Below, piece by piece: positions 1-5,134 of a DNA stretch of 5,134 nucleotides. The translations under genes were made by a program, and so were the position numbers. The DNA comes from Vallitaleaceae bacterium (lineage in GTDB: Bacteria; Bacillota; Clostridia; Lachnospirales; Vallitaleaceae). The notes beneath the pieces were generated by a model that was given only the letters and a program-made list of their open reading frames with translations, ran no database searches and had not been told where the DNA came from. The stretch covers positions 1 through 5,134 of the forward strand of contig JAQICP010000230.1 of the NCBI GenBank assembly GCA_027858555.1. Direction: 5' to 3'. Each line of letters starts with the position of its first letter. Position 1 is the first letter of the stretch.

Positions 1-985
1 CCATATAACCTGCACTGAAAAGTACTGGTGTGTTTATTGTAGTATAAGTAATATCAATATGGTCATAATTTCCATATGCTTCAAGTGATGTCTGAGGCAA
101 TATGATTGCCTCTTCCGGGGACATCTGATGCCACGCCCCATCGTACACCTCATAGACGATACCTTTCAAATATCTAGTTTCATCCTCACTATGTACAGAC
201 ATTAGATCCATTCCCTTGAATCTGAAACTGTCATTAATCGTACCTAATCTATCAATAAGATAATCATAGCGTTCGTATAAATTAGTCTCTTGTTCCCTTG
301 TACTTGAATACTGTTCCACTCGCTTTTGAAATGGATATGAAACACTTCCAAACAATACAAAGGCAATAATAACAACTACCGTACCATAGTAACCCACCAA
401 TACGAAAAATGGTGTGAACTTATAGTCGTCTCTTTTTTCTTCAACAGACTTTATTTTACTCAAATAATAGTGATAAAAAAAGTAAACCATCTGAGATATG
501 GCAAATATAACCACTGAAAGTCGATCTGTTTTTGCAGATAAACGGATTGATACAAACCCCAAAGAAACTAATATAATACTAAGTAGCGTAAATGCATAAT
601 AACTGTATTTTTGATCCTTATAACTTTCAATTACTTTAAAACAACCGATAGCAATTAAAAATAATATAATGCCTTCTCTGAAATTACCCAGATCAACAAC
701 TTGCCCTACAAAAACAGAATCATAATAAGGTTCAACAAAAAGCCATACCTGTGTCATAACTTCTTCTATATAACCAGTAAAAATCAACACAACGTTGGTT
801 ATACCTATGAGTATAATCAAGGACATGATTATCCACAAAGTGCGTTTCTTATTACTAAGTGCTGTAATGACGAACAAATACGCCACAGAAACAATTAACA
901 GCACTTCATATATGGCAAGTGTATACCCTAGAATTCTAGCTATCAGATATACAAATCCAAATCCATAGATGAATATCGCTATCAT
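1..985 (-). CDS. TgpA/DUF3488-like membrane protein, N-terminal part (3' end outside window)
   Basis: An open frame starts at ATG 985-983 and runs through 328 codons to the window edge without a stop. Residues 1-215 are very hydrophobic, with about seven predicted membrane helices (roughly 2-20, 22-44, 49-70, 103-118, 128-147, 156-175, 193-214). From about 216 the chain is polar and probably outside the cell. It contains YLKGIVYEVYDGAWHQM (272-288), which resembles the 'YLRG..YD.YDG..W' motif seen before the transglutaminase core in TgpA-type proteins. The catalytic core and any C-terminal DUF4129 region would lie beyond the left edge, so activity cannot be judged. The start overlaps the DUF58 stop by one base (TAATG), with a GGAAGTGG site upstream, indicating translational coupling. 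Family assignment rests on topology, the motif and position as third gene after MoxR and DUF58. The protein may act as an envelope transglutaminase or protease, but this is inference. Confidence 0.85.
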   Translation of the reverse strand, partial: MIAIFIYGFGFVYLIARILGYTLAIYEVLLIVSVAYLFVITALSNKKRTLWIIMSLIILIGITNVVLIFTGYIEEVMTQVWLFVEPYYDSVFVGQVVDLGNFREGIILFLIAIGCFKVIESYKDQKYSYYAFTLLSIILVSLGFVSIRLSAKTDRLSVVIFAISQMVYFFYHYYLSKIKSVEEKRDDYKFTPFFVLVGYYGTVVVIIAFVLFGSVSYPFQKRVEQYSSTREQETNLYERYDYLIDRLGTINDSFRFKGMDLMSVHSEDETRYLKGIVYEVYDGAWHQMSPEEAIILPQTSLEAYGNYDHIDITYTTINTPVLFSAGYM

Positions 986-2196
986 TATGCCACTTCCAAT
1001 CTGCATATACCATTTTCAAAATTAATTGTATATATGGTCAAACCTTTTGCTATTAATCGATACAAGGGTTCAAGTGCTACATTCTCAAAACATTTTTGAA
1101 GTGTATTTTCTTTTGGATCTACGATAAATACGATAATATTGCTGTTAGTTGCCATTTTTTTAGATAAGAACTGATAAAAAGATTCACTGATGAATGGTGT
1201 AAATAGCATCATCTGAGATTGCTGTTCATACGCATCATAATGCTTCTGTAGCAAATATCTGTCAAAGTTGCTTTGAGAAAACATCATTTTTGCCAAATAC
1301 TCATAAAAAGCACCGAATCCCACTTTTCCAGTACCACTCACCTGGTTTAATTCCGTCTTGTATGAAAGCATATTGACAGATGCATTATTATCAAGAAGAT
1401 ACTTAACAATTGCCACTGCACCTTCAATAATATAGTCTTGTATAACCACATTTTCTTCATAACTAAAGGGCAAACCATCTACATTCAACATGATCGTTGT
1501 TTTACTACTGGTACTGCCTTCAAACTCTTTGGTCATTAACTCGTTCTTTTTAGCCGATAACTTCCAATGTATGTTGCGCAGGGAATCCCCATTTTGATAT
1601 TGTCTGATATCTGAAAAGACACTGGCGCTTTCTTTTTCAATACTAAGAATAGATTCCGCTTCTTCATAGACTGTCTTTCTGAATTTGATAGGTGCCAGTT
1701 CCCTGATTAAAGGATATACTAATATTTTTTGATGCTCCGATACCCTGAATTTGGCTCTAAAAATACCCATGAAGTCATAGATGTATATGCAGTCTATGCC
1801 GATATAGTACAGACCCCTATACCTACAATCAACGGTTTTTTTCATCACTCTGCATTCGCCAGGATATAACACAAATCTATCATCAACCGCCAATACACTA
1901 TCTTTAAACAACACTTCACTCTCAGCAAACTTAACTTGCATCGGGCAGAATATGACGTTTGAATAATTATTGATCTGGTACTGATATTCTACTGAGTCGC
2001 CTTTTACCACGGATTTTCGATTCAGTGATTCAAGTAATCTAAATTGTGTATAGGTAAGAAACAAATGACCGAGTGACGCCACTGGTAAAAGTAAAGTCAT
2101 ATAAAACAACATGGTTGAGACGAACCCATCTTTATAGATACCTAAATAAATTGTAAAACCTAGGAATGCTAGGTATATCAATCTATTTTTATTCAT
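985..2196 (-). CDS. DUF58 domain-containing membrane-anchored protein
   Basis: This 403-residue protein is the usual partner of MoxR ATPases. Two hydrophobic segments at the N-terminus (about 5-21 and 26-48) anchor it in the membrane. A beta-rich stretch follows (about 60-165). The DUF58 hallmark lies at 197-227: IRQYQNGDSLRNIHWK followed by SAKK, then KEFEG, matching the family pattern R.Y..GD..R.IHWK.SA...L..KE.E. The C-terminal half resembles a von Willebrand A-type fold with strands at 233-240 and 353-360. The expected metal-binding DxSxS is absent: the strand ends in NVDGLPFS (238-245). The ATG at 2196 overlaps the MoxR stop by eight bases (ATGAATAA), with a GGTGGTG site upstream. The stop overlaps the next ATG by one base. 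Such DUF58 proteins are thought to work at the membrane with the ATPase, but the biochemical role is not established. Confidence 0.93.
   Translation of the reverse strand: MNKNRLIYLAFLGFTIYLGIYKDGFVSTMLFYMTLLLPVASLGHLFLTYTQFRLLESLNRKSVVKGDSVEYQYQINNYSNVIFCPMQVKFAESEVLFKDSVLAVDDRFVLYPGECRVMKKTVDCRYRGLYYIGIDCIYIYDFMGIFRAKFRVSEHQKILVYPLIRELAPIKFRKTVYEEAESILSIEKESASVFSDIRQYQNGDSLRNIHWKLSAKKNELMTKEFEGSTSSKTTIMLNVDGLPFSYEENVVIQDYIIEGAVAIVKYLLDNNASVNMLSYKTELNQVSGTGKVGFGAFYEYLAKMMFSQSNFDRYLLQKHYDAYEQQSQMMLFTPFISESFYQFLSKKMATNSNIIVFIVDPKENTLQKCFENVALEPLYRLIAKGLTIYTINFENGICRLEVA
990..997 (-). promoter_or_regulatory. Ribosome binding site for the TgpA-like gene, inside the DUF58 gene
   Basis: GGAAGTGG lies within the last codons of the DUF58 gene, four bases before the ATG at 985. 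It supports ATG 985 as the start and, with the TAATG stop-start overlap, suggests that ribosomes finishing DUF58 reinitiate on the next gene. Confidence 0.55.
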
Positions 2197-3211
2197 TCAA
2201 TTCACCACCAAGATTATCGCCACCAAGAGTACTGCCACCATAGTTACTGACACCTAATTCATTGCCATCAAAGTCACCTTTTGGAACGGTTGCCTTCTTA
2301 AGTATTGCCGTCAGTATATCCACATGGGTCAAGTTCTCATATTTGGCTTCAGCACGTGGGGTAATCCTATGAGCACACACTGGTAATAACATATACTTAA
2401 TATCATCAGGTATCACATAATCACGTCCGTTATAATATGCCCACGCCTTAGCTGCCCTCACTAGATACAGTGAACCTCTAGGGCTAATACCAAGCGCCAC
2501 ATTCTTATCTTTTCTCGACTCTTTTGCGATCTGGGCCACATACCTTGAGACAGAAGGGTTAATCCTAACATTTACTATTTCATTTTGTAAGGCAATAATA
2601 TCTTCTAGCCTGACAATTGCTTTCATATCATCTAGTGGGTTACTTTTGCTGAAACGACTCATTATTTCTAATTCTTCATCTTCTGTTGGATAGCCTAAAG
2701 AGATTTTCATAAAAAACCTGTCCATTTGTGCTTCAGGTAGTGGATATGTCCCTAAGTACTCAATGGGATTTTGTGTAGCCATCACCATAAAAGGTTTTGG
2801 CAAATGATAACTGACGCCATCAACAGTTACTTTGCTTTCTTCCATGGCTTCCAATAAGCCTGATTGTGTTTTTGGTGGGGTTCTATTGATCTCATCGGCT
2901 AAAAACACATTAGCCATAATTGCCCCTTCTCTATATTCGAACTCATTGTTCTTAGGGTTATACATAGTAAACCCCGTGATATCTGAAGGCAAAACATCTG
3001 GTGTACATGACACCCGGTGCATACTGCCACCAATTGTTTTAGAAAGCGCCAATGCAAGTGTTGTCTTCCCCGTTCCAGGCACGTCTTCAATCAACACATG
3101 CCCATCACATGCCAGTGCAATAGAAAGAAGTTCTATAACTGGTTTCTTACCTACAATAACTTGATTGATACTTGTAACTATCTGTTCAATTAGATTCCTC
3201 TTGTTCTCCAT
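2189..3211 (-). CDS. MoxR-family AAA+ ATPase
   Basis: This 340-residue cytoplasmic ATPase has the full MoxR motif set. Walker A is DVPGTGKTT (43-51) and Walker B is VFLADEINR (102-110). Sensor 1 is ATQNP (145-149), the arginine finger region is EAQMDRFF (160-167, Arg165) and sensor 2 is GISPRGS (241-247, Arg245). The lid domain extends to about 310. MoxR proteins are usually around 310-330 residues; here the core is followed by a Gly/Asn-rich tail of about 30 residues made of five-residue repeats. The ATG at 3211 follows a perfect AAGGAGG (3225-3219) with seven-base spacing. It is the first gene of an operon with DUF58 and the TgpA-like gene, driven by a promoter at 3271-3244. MoxR ATPases are thought to remodel or insert cofactors into partner proteins, often VWA-containing ones. 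The DUF58 product is the likely partner. All nucleotide-binding residues are intact, so it should hydrolyse ATP. Confidence 0.96.
   Translation of the reverse strand: MENKRNLIEQIVTSINQVIVGKKPVIELLSIALACDGHVLIEDVPGTGKTTLALALSKTIGGSMHRVSCTPDVLPSDITGFTMYNPKNNEFEYREGAIMANVFLADEINRTPPKTQSGLLEAMEESKVTVDGVSYHLPKPFMVMATQNPIEYLGTYPLPEAQMDRFFMKISLGYPTEDEELEIMSRFSKSNPLDDMKAIVRLEDIIALQNEIVNVRINPSVSRYVAQIAKESRKDKNVALGISPRGSLYLVRAAKAWAYYNGRDYVIPDDIKYMLLPVCAHRITPRAEAKYENLTHVDILTAILKKATVPKGDFDGNELGVSNYGGSTLGGDNLGGELNE
2195..2269 (-). repeat. Degenerate 15-bp tandem repeat at the 3' end of the MoxR gene (five units)
   Basis: Five in-frame 15-base units encode DGNEL, GVSNY, GGSTL, GGDNL and GGELN (residues 315-339). 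The best-matching pair is GGTGGCAGTACTCTT (2239-2225) and GGTGGCGATAATCTT (2224-2210), differing at four of fifteen positions. The outer units are more diverged. The period of five residues with a leading Gly-Gly and a hydrophobic fifth residue is visible directly. Expansion by slippage followed by drift is the likely origin. Confidence 0.65.
2203..2209 (-). promoter_or_regulatory. Ribosome binding site for the DUF58 gene, embedded in the MoxR repeat tail
   Basis: GGTGGTG, the codons for Gly335-Gly336 of the MoxR protein plus one base, lies six bases before the DUF58 ATG at 2196. No better site is nearby, so the Gly-Gly codons of the last tail repeat probably double as the Shine-Dalgarno sequence. 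Confidence 0.5.
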
Positions 3212-3243
3212 TACTATTCCTCCTTAGGTGTATCTATATATTG

Positions 3244-3271
3244 ATTATAATATCATAATGACCAATGTAAA
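3244..3271 (-). promoter_or_regulatory. Sigma-A-type promoter of the MoxR-DUF58-TgpA operon
   Basis: On the minus strand, TTTACA (3271-3266) is followed after 16 bases by a perfect TATAAT (3249-3244). Transcription would start near 3237, giving a leader of about 25 bases that contains the AAGGAGG site before the MoxR ATG at 3211. Together with the terminator upstream at 3495-3530, this makes the three-gene operon a separate transcription unit. Confidence 0.75.
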
Positions 3272-3386
3272 TGAAGTTGATATGAATTTTAACCGAATTT
3301 ACCACTATTTTCTGAATATTCATGGTGCATTAACCCCAAAATCACATGAAATTCTTATAAACCCCTCTTTACCGGAGAAGAACAAA

Positions 3387-3421
3387 GTGTACTTCCAGTA
3401 CACGTTTTATCCCACTGTACT
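3387..3421. repeat. Three TGTACT/AGTACA elements forming two mutually exclusive hairpins
   Basis: GTGTAC (3387-3392) pairs with GTACAC (3398-3403) around a five-base loop. Alternatively AGTACA (3397-3402) pairs with TGTACT (3416-3421) around a thirteen-base loop. The middle arm is shared, so only one stem can form at a time. Equally, these may be three half-sites for a DNA-binding protein. The stems are short and chance remains possible. Confidence 0.4.
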
Positions 3422-3449
3422 CATTTATTACAGGATAAATTGTTCTCAT

Positions 3450-3481
3450 GGAAAGTTCTAGGTTTTTAATGAGCACTTTCC
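3450..3481. repeat. Short inverted repeat GGAAAGT/ACTTTCC
   Basis: GGAAAGT (3450-3456) and ACTTTCC (3475-3481) are perfect 7-bp inverted copies separated by 18 bases. The repeat sits just beyond the transglutaminase terminator. No U-rich tail follows on either strand, so it is not a terminator. Function unknown. Confidence 0.3.
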
Positions 3482-3482
3482 T

Positions 3483-3530
3483 ATTGAATAAAGAAAGACC
3501 TTGTTAAATATTTCTACTTAACAAGGTCTT
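3483..3530 (-). terminator. Rho-independent terminator of the transglutaminase gene
   Basis: A perfect 13-bp stem is formed by TTAACAAGGTCTT (3518-3530) and AAGACCTTGTTAA (3495-3507) around a ten-base loop. On the minus strand it begins 28 bases after the transglutaminase stop at 3559 and is followed by the T-rich tail TCTTTATT. The tail favours the minus strand; the plus-strand side (ATTATACG) is poorer. It should separate this gene from the MoxR operon. Confidence 0.85.
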
Positions 3531-3558
3531 ATTATACGACTTGATTACTGCCATTTTC

Positions 3559-4611
3559 CTAATAGTATATACTGCCGACATATTCCTCAGCCTCTTTCTC
3601 AAAGCTATAAGTCATACGATTTTGTTTATAATAAGCATCAAAGGTAGTATCTACCACAGCCCATCTTTCCTCATCTTCAAGATAGATCTCATTCCATGCA
3701 TGATAGACATCCGTATTGGTAGTATATCCCTTGATGAGTTTAGCCGGTACCCCTTGACTCCTTAACATGGAAGCAAGTAGTACTGAGTAATCGTAACAGA
3801 TGCCCGTTTTATCCTTTAATGTTTCATCTATATCTGGAATGTAGTTATATTGCAGTGTCTCGATTTTTTCATAATCGTATGCTATGTTTTTAATCACATA
3901 TTCATAACAAACACTTATAATCTGGTCATCAGTCAGATAATAATCCTCATAATCACTGATTATCACATAACGATCCGTGGTCAGTTTTTTATCTGCTATA
4001 TACAACTGTTTTCTTAACCCATCTAATAATGATTCTGTCAAAATAATGGCTTCGTCTTCTACATACCAGTTAATCTCAAGAATAGATGCTAAAAATACAT
4101 CTAACGGATTATCAAGCTTCACATCGAAAACTTTTGAATACACCTTCTTATAGGAGGATCCTGTCGTATGCTCATATAGTTTAACTTCGTACTTGCCATC
4201 ACCGAATTGTAATGGATAAGCATTCGCCTCAGTACCACTGAACACATTATAGTAGTATTTTTCACCGGTAGTTGAATTTTGAATTAATAATTTCGTCTTA
4301 GGTGCTATATATGGATTATGTGTAATCCATAATAATCCAGTATCGATATCCATTAGTCCAATGTCATAACGGATAGAGCCACCAATATTATATGTGGCAT
4401 AGAACGCAAAATCATCAATCCCATTGCCTTTAGTAATCTGAATAATTTCATAACCATTGCCAACTTCTATAATCTCGATATATTCGATTTCCATAGGAAT
4501 GACATAGTCCATGAGATTACCAGTGTTTTTTACTGTCATTGTATCTGCATTAACCACAATTGTACTGCTAAGTAATAATAAAACAGCGAAAACAATTTTC
4601 AATTTAGACAT
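3559..4611 (-). CDS. Exported transglutaminase-like protein
   Basis: This 350-residue protein has a clear signal peptide: MSKLK, a hydrophobic core (about 7-20), then a V-N-A cleavage site after residue 22. It is therefore exported and, with no other membrane segment or LPxTG-type anchor seen, probably released or held by contacts. Residues 23-165 are beta-rich (Ig-like in character) with no domain I can name. Residues about 225-325 form a transglutaminase-like (papain-fold) core. The catalytic set is complete: Cys272 in KTGICYDYSVLLASML, His304 in VYHAWNEIY and Asp321 in WAVVDTTFD. The family includes crosslinking enzymes, cysteine proteases and amidases, so the reaction cannot be fixed from sequence. 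The ATG at 4611 has a perfect AAGGAGG (4625-4619) seven bases upstream. It has its own promoter (4677-4649) and a strong terminator, so it may be a single-gene transcript. Position beside a MoxR-DUF58-TgpA operon suggests an envelope role. Confidence 0.92.
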   Translation of the reverse strand: MSKLKIVFAVLLLLSSTIVVNADTMTVKNTGNLMDYVIPMEIEYIEIIEVGNGYEIIQITKGNGIDDFAFYATYNIGGSIRYDIGLMDIDTGLLWITHNPYIAPKTKLLIQNSTTGEKYYYNVFSGTEANAYPLQFGDGKYEVKLYEHTTGSSYKKVYSKVFDVKLDNPLDVFLASILEINWYVEDEAIILTESLLDGLRKQLYIADKKLTTDRYVIISDYEDYYLTDDQIISVCYEYVIKNIAYDYEKIETLQYNYIPDIDETLKDKTGICYDYSVLLASMLRSQGVPAKLIKGYTTNTDVYHAWNEIYLEDEERWAVVDTTFDAYYKQNRMTYSFEKEAEEYVGSIYY

Positions 4612-4648
4612 AATCCCACCTCCTTAAAGGTATAATAAGCCTAATTCA

Positions 4649-4677
4649 ATTATAGTACTTTATGCCCAAACTGTAAA
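4649..4677 (-). promoter_or_regulatory. Sigma-A-type promoter of the transglutaminase gene
   Basis: On the minus strand, TTTACA (4677-4672) and a perfect TATAAT (4654-4649) are separated by 17 bases, the optimal spacing. The start would be near 4642, about 30 bases before the ATG. The -35 hexamer lies inside one arm of a perfect inverted repeat (4672-4700), which could be an operator. Confidence 0.75.
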
Positions 4678-4700
4678 GCTACATAGAAAGCTGCTTTACA
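4672..4700. repeat. Perfect 8-bp inverted repeat over the transglutaminase -35 element
   Basis: TGTAAAGC (4672-4679) and GCTTTACA (4693-4700) are exact inverted copies with a 13-base gap, so the half-site centres are 21 bp apart, two helical turns. One arm contains the -35 hexamer; the other contains the stop codon of the upstream small gene. As RNA it could form an 8-bp stem, but the following bases (GTTTGGGC) make a poor terminator. An operator for a dimeric regulator is an alternative reading. Confidence 0.55.
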
Positions 4701-4932
4701 ACTCTGATTTCTTGTTTTTACGTTCTTTAAGCCCAAGGAATACGTTAACACCGAAGGAGCATAATAGAAGTCCAATGGATATATAAATCCATAACGCGTT
4801 AGTATCTGCTGGGCATATACCCTCAGGTAACCTTGATCTGTCGATATAAGTTTTTATCAAAACCCCCATTGCGAAAATAGTAGCACTATAAAATACGATG
4901 TTGTTGATTAGTTTGATTCTCTTGTTTGTCAT
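4696..4932 (-). CDS. Small membrane protein with two helices, unknown function
   Basis: This 78-residue protein has two predicted membrane helices (about 10-28 and 46-68) joined by a short loop with PEGICP (36-41). Both ends are rich in Lys and Arg (NKRIK at the start, LKERKNKK at the end), so both probably face the cytoplasm with the loop outside. I do not recognise a named family. A GTG three codons upstream (4941) is in frame, but ATG 4932 is preferred because AGAGGAA (4948-4942) sits at a sensible distance from it and almost touches the GTG. The gene lies 63 bases after the stop of the acidic-tail protein, with no clear promoter or terminator between, so the two are probably cotranscribed. 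It ends 84 bases before the transglutaminase start. Base composition matches its neighbours. Coding is supported by the ribosome site and clean membrane topology. Confidence 0.75.
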   Translation of the reverse strand: MTNKRIKLINNIVFYSATIFAMGVLIKTYIDRSRLPEGICPADTNALWIYISIGLLLCSFGVNVFLGLKERKNKKSEL

Positions 4933-4941
4933 AACTGTCAC

Positions 4942-4948
4942 TTCCTCT
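4942..4948 (-). promoter_or_regulatory. Ribosome binding site deciding the start of the small membrane protein
   Basis: AGAGGAA ends nine bases before ATG 4932 but directly abuts the GTG at 4941, too close to serve it. This favours the 78-residue form over an 81-residue form. Confidence 0.55.
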
Positions 4949-4974
4949 TTCGTTTATGTGTACAAACCATTTTG

Positions 4975-4991
4975 CTACTTGACTTAAGTAG
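4975..4991. repeat. Short inverted repeat between the two rightmost genes
   Basis: CTACTT (4975-4980) and AAGTAG (4986-4991) are inverted copies around a five-base loop, starting five bases after the stop of the acidic-tail gene. The stem is short and GC-poor and lacks a U-run, so it is at best a weak attenuator or an mRNA 3'-end stabiliser. Confidence 0.35.
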
Positions 4992-4995
4992 GTAA

Positions 4996-5134
4996 TTATT
5001 TATCAGTCTCTCCTAATAGATTGGATAGTTCGTCGTCTAGTGCTGATAAATCAGGTTCATCTGAATTTTCTGTATCCTCTTTGTCCTTTGCGGTTTCTTC
5101 TGCTTCTGTTTCTACTTCTTCTTCTGTTGCTTCT
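4996..5134 (-). CDS. C-terminal tail of an unidentified acidic protein (5' end outside window)
   Basis: An open frame enters from the right edge and ends at TAA 4998-4996, giving the last 45 residues of a protein. The tail is strongly acidic and low in complexity: it opens EATEEEVETEAEETAKDKED and then has SDEPDLSALDDELSNLLGE before the final TDK. The Glu-rich part is probably disordered; the Leu-spaced end (about 29-41 of the visible part) could form a short amphipathic helix for binding a partner. No membrane anchor or cell-wall signal is present. The family cannot be identified from this piece. The reading frame is supported by the Glu-rich bias and a stop just before the next gene's leader; other frames would give Arg-rich sequence or stops. 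Confidence 0.65.
   Translation of the reverse strand, partial: EATEEEVETEAEETAKDKEDTENSDEPDLSALDDELSNLLGETDK

Larger units (their letters stand above)
3272..3494. other. Non-coding stretch upstream of the MoxR operon promoter
   Basis: Between the transglutaminase terminator and the MoxR promoter are about 220 bases with no convincing gene on either strand. A 77-codon plus-strand frame (GTG at 3228) lacks a ribosome site and overlaps the promoter. I see two small inverted repeats (3387-3421 and 3450-3481) and no riboswitch or small RNA class that I recognise. The length is generous for a simple promoter, so it may hold regulator sites or an unrecognised RNA. Confidence 0.5.

Noticed and set aside
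701..898. A 65-codon plus-strand frame opposite the TgpA-like gene
   Set aside because: The opposite strand encodes clean membrane helices continuous with the rest of that gene, so this is a shadow.
2832..3164. A 110-codon plus-strand frame opposite the MoxR gene
   Set aside because: It is entirely antisense to the conserved ATPase motifs and has no ribosome site; it follows from codon constraint on the other strand.
3228..3461. A 77-codon plus-strand frame starting at GTG in the gap before the MoxR gene
   Set aside because: No ribosome site precedes it, it runs across the minus-strand promoter, and its composition shows no domain or membrane pattern.
3212..3558. Riboswitch or T-box leader before the MoxR gene
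   Set aside because: The predicted transcript starts near 3237, leaving only about 25 bases of leader, and I recognise no riboswitch core upstream.
4672..4700. Terminator for the small membrane protein gene
   Set aside because: The 8-bp stem is followed by GTTTGGGC on the minus strand, not a U-run, and its arm overlaps a promoter; treated as a dyad instead.
4939..4941. GTG start for the small membrane protein
   Set aside because: The Shine-Dalgarno site abuts it; ATG 4932 has proper spacing.

Overview
The window is AT-rich bacterial DNA. Strong AAGGAGG Shine-Dalgarno sites, consensus-like TTTACA/TATAAT promoters and protein style (many Ile, Lys, Tyr, Asn) suggest a low-GC Firmicute, most likely a clostridial lineage. 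That placement is inference from composition and signals, not a match. Every gene I can support lies on the minus strand, so transcription runs from high to low coordinates. No tRNA, rRNA, CRISPR array, insertion sequence or phage gene is visible.

In transcription order: (i) 5134-4996 holds the acidic C-terminal tail of a protein that begins outside the window. (ii) 4932-4696 encodes a 78-residue membrane protein with two helices, of unknown function. (iii) 4611-3559 encodes an exported transglutaminase-like protein with a signal peptide and an intact Cys-His-Asp set. It has its own promoter (4677-4649) and ends at a strong intrinsic terminator (3530-3495). (iv) A non-coding stretch of about 350 bases (3212-3558) holds that terminator, small inverted repeats and a second promoter (3271-3244). 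(v) A tightly coupled three-gene operon follows: a MoxR-family AAA+ ATPase (3211-2189), a DUF58 membrane-anchored protein (2196-985, 8-base overlap) and the N-terminal part of a TgpA/DUF3488-type multi-membrane protein (from 985, 1-base overlap), which runs off the left edge.

The MoxR-DUF58-TgpA set is a widespread conserved cassette. The MoxR ATPase is thought to act as a chaperone-like remodeler, DUF58 proteins are its usual partners, and TgpA-type proteins carry an extracytoplasmic transglutaminase-like domain. A separate exported transglutaminase-like protein just upstream suggests a locus concerned with protein processing or crosslinking at the cell envelope; the substrate cannot be read from the sequence. 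The more unusual details are a degenerate five-residue repeat tail on the MoxR protein whose last repeat also supplies the ribosome binding site for DUF58, a degraded metal-binding motif in DUF58, and a perfect 8-bp dyad with 21-bp spacing overlapping the -35 element of the transglutaminase promoter.
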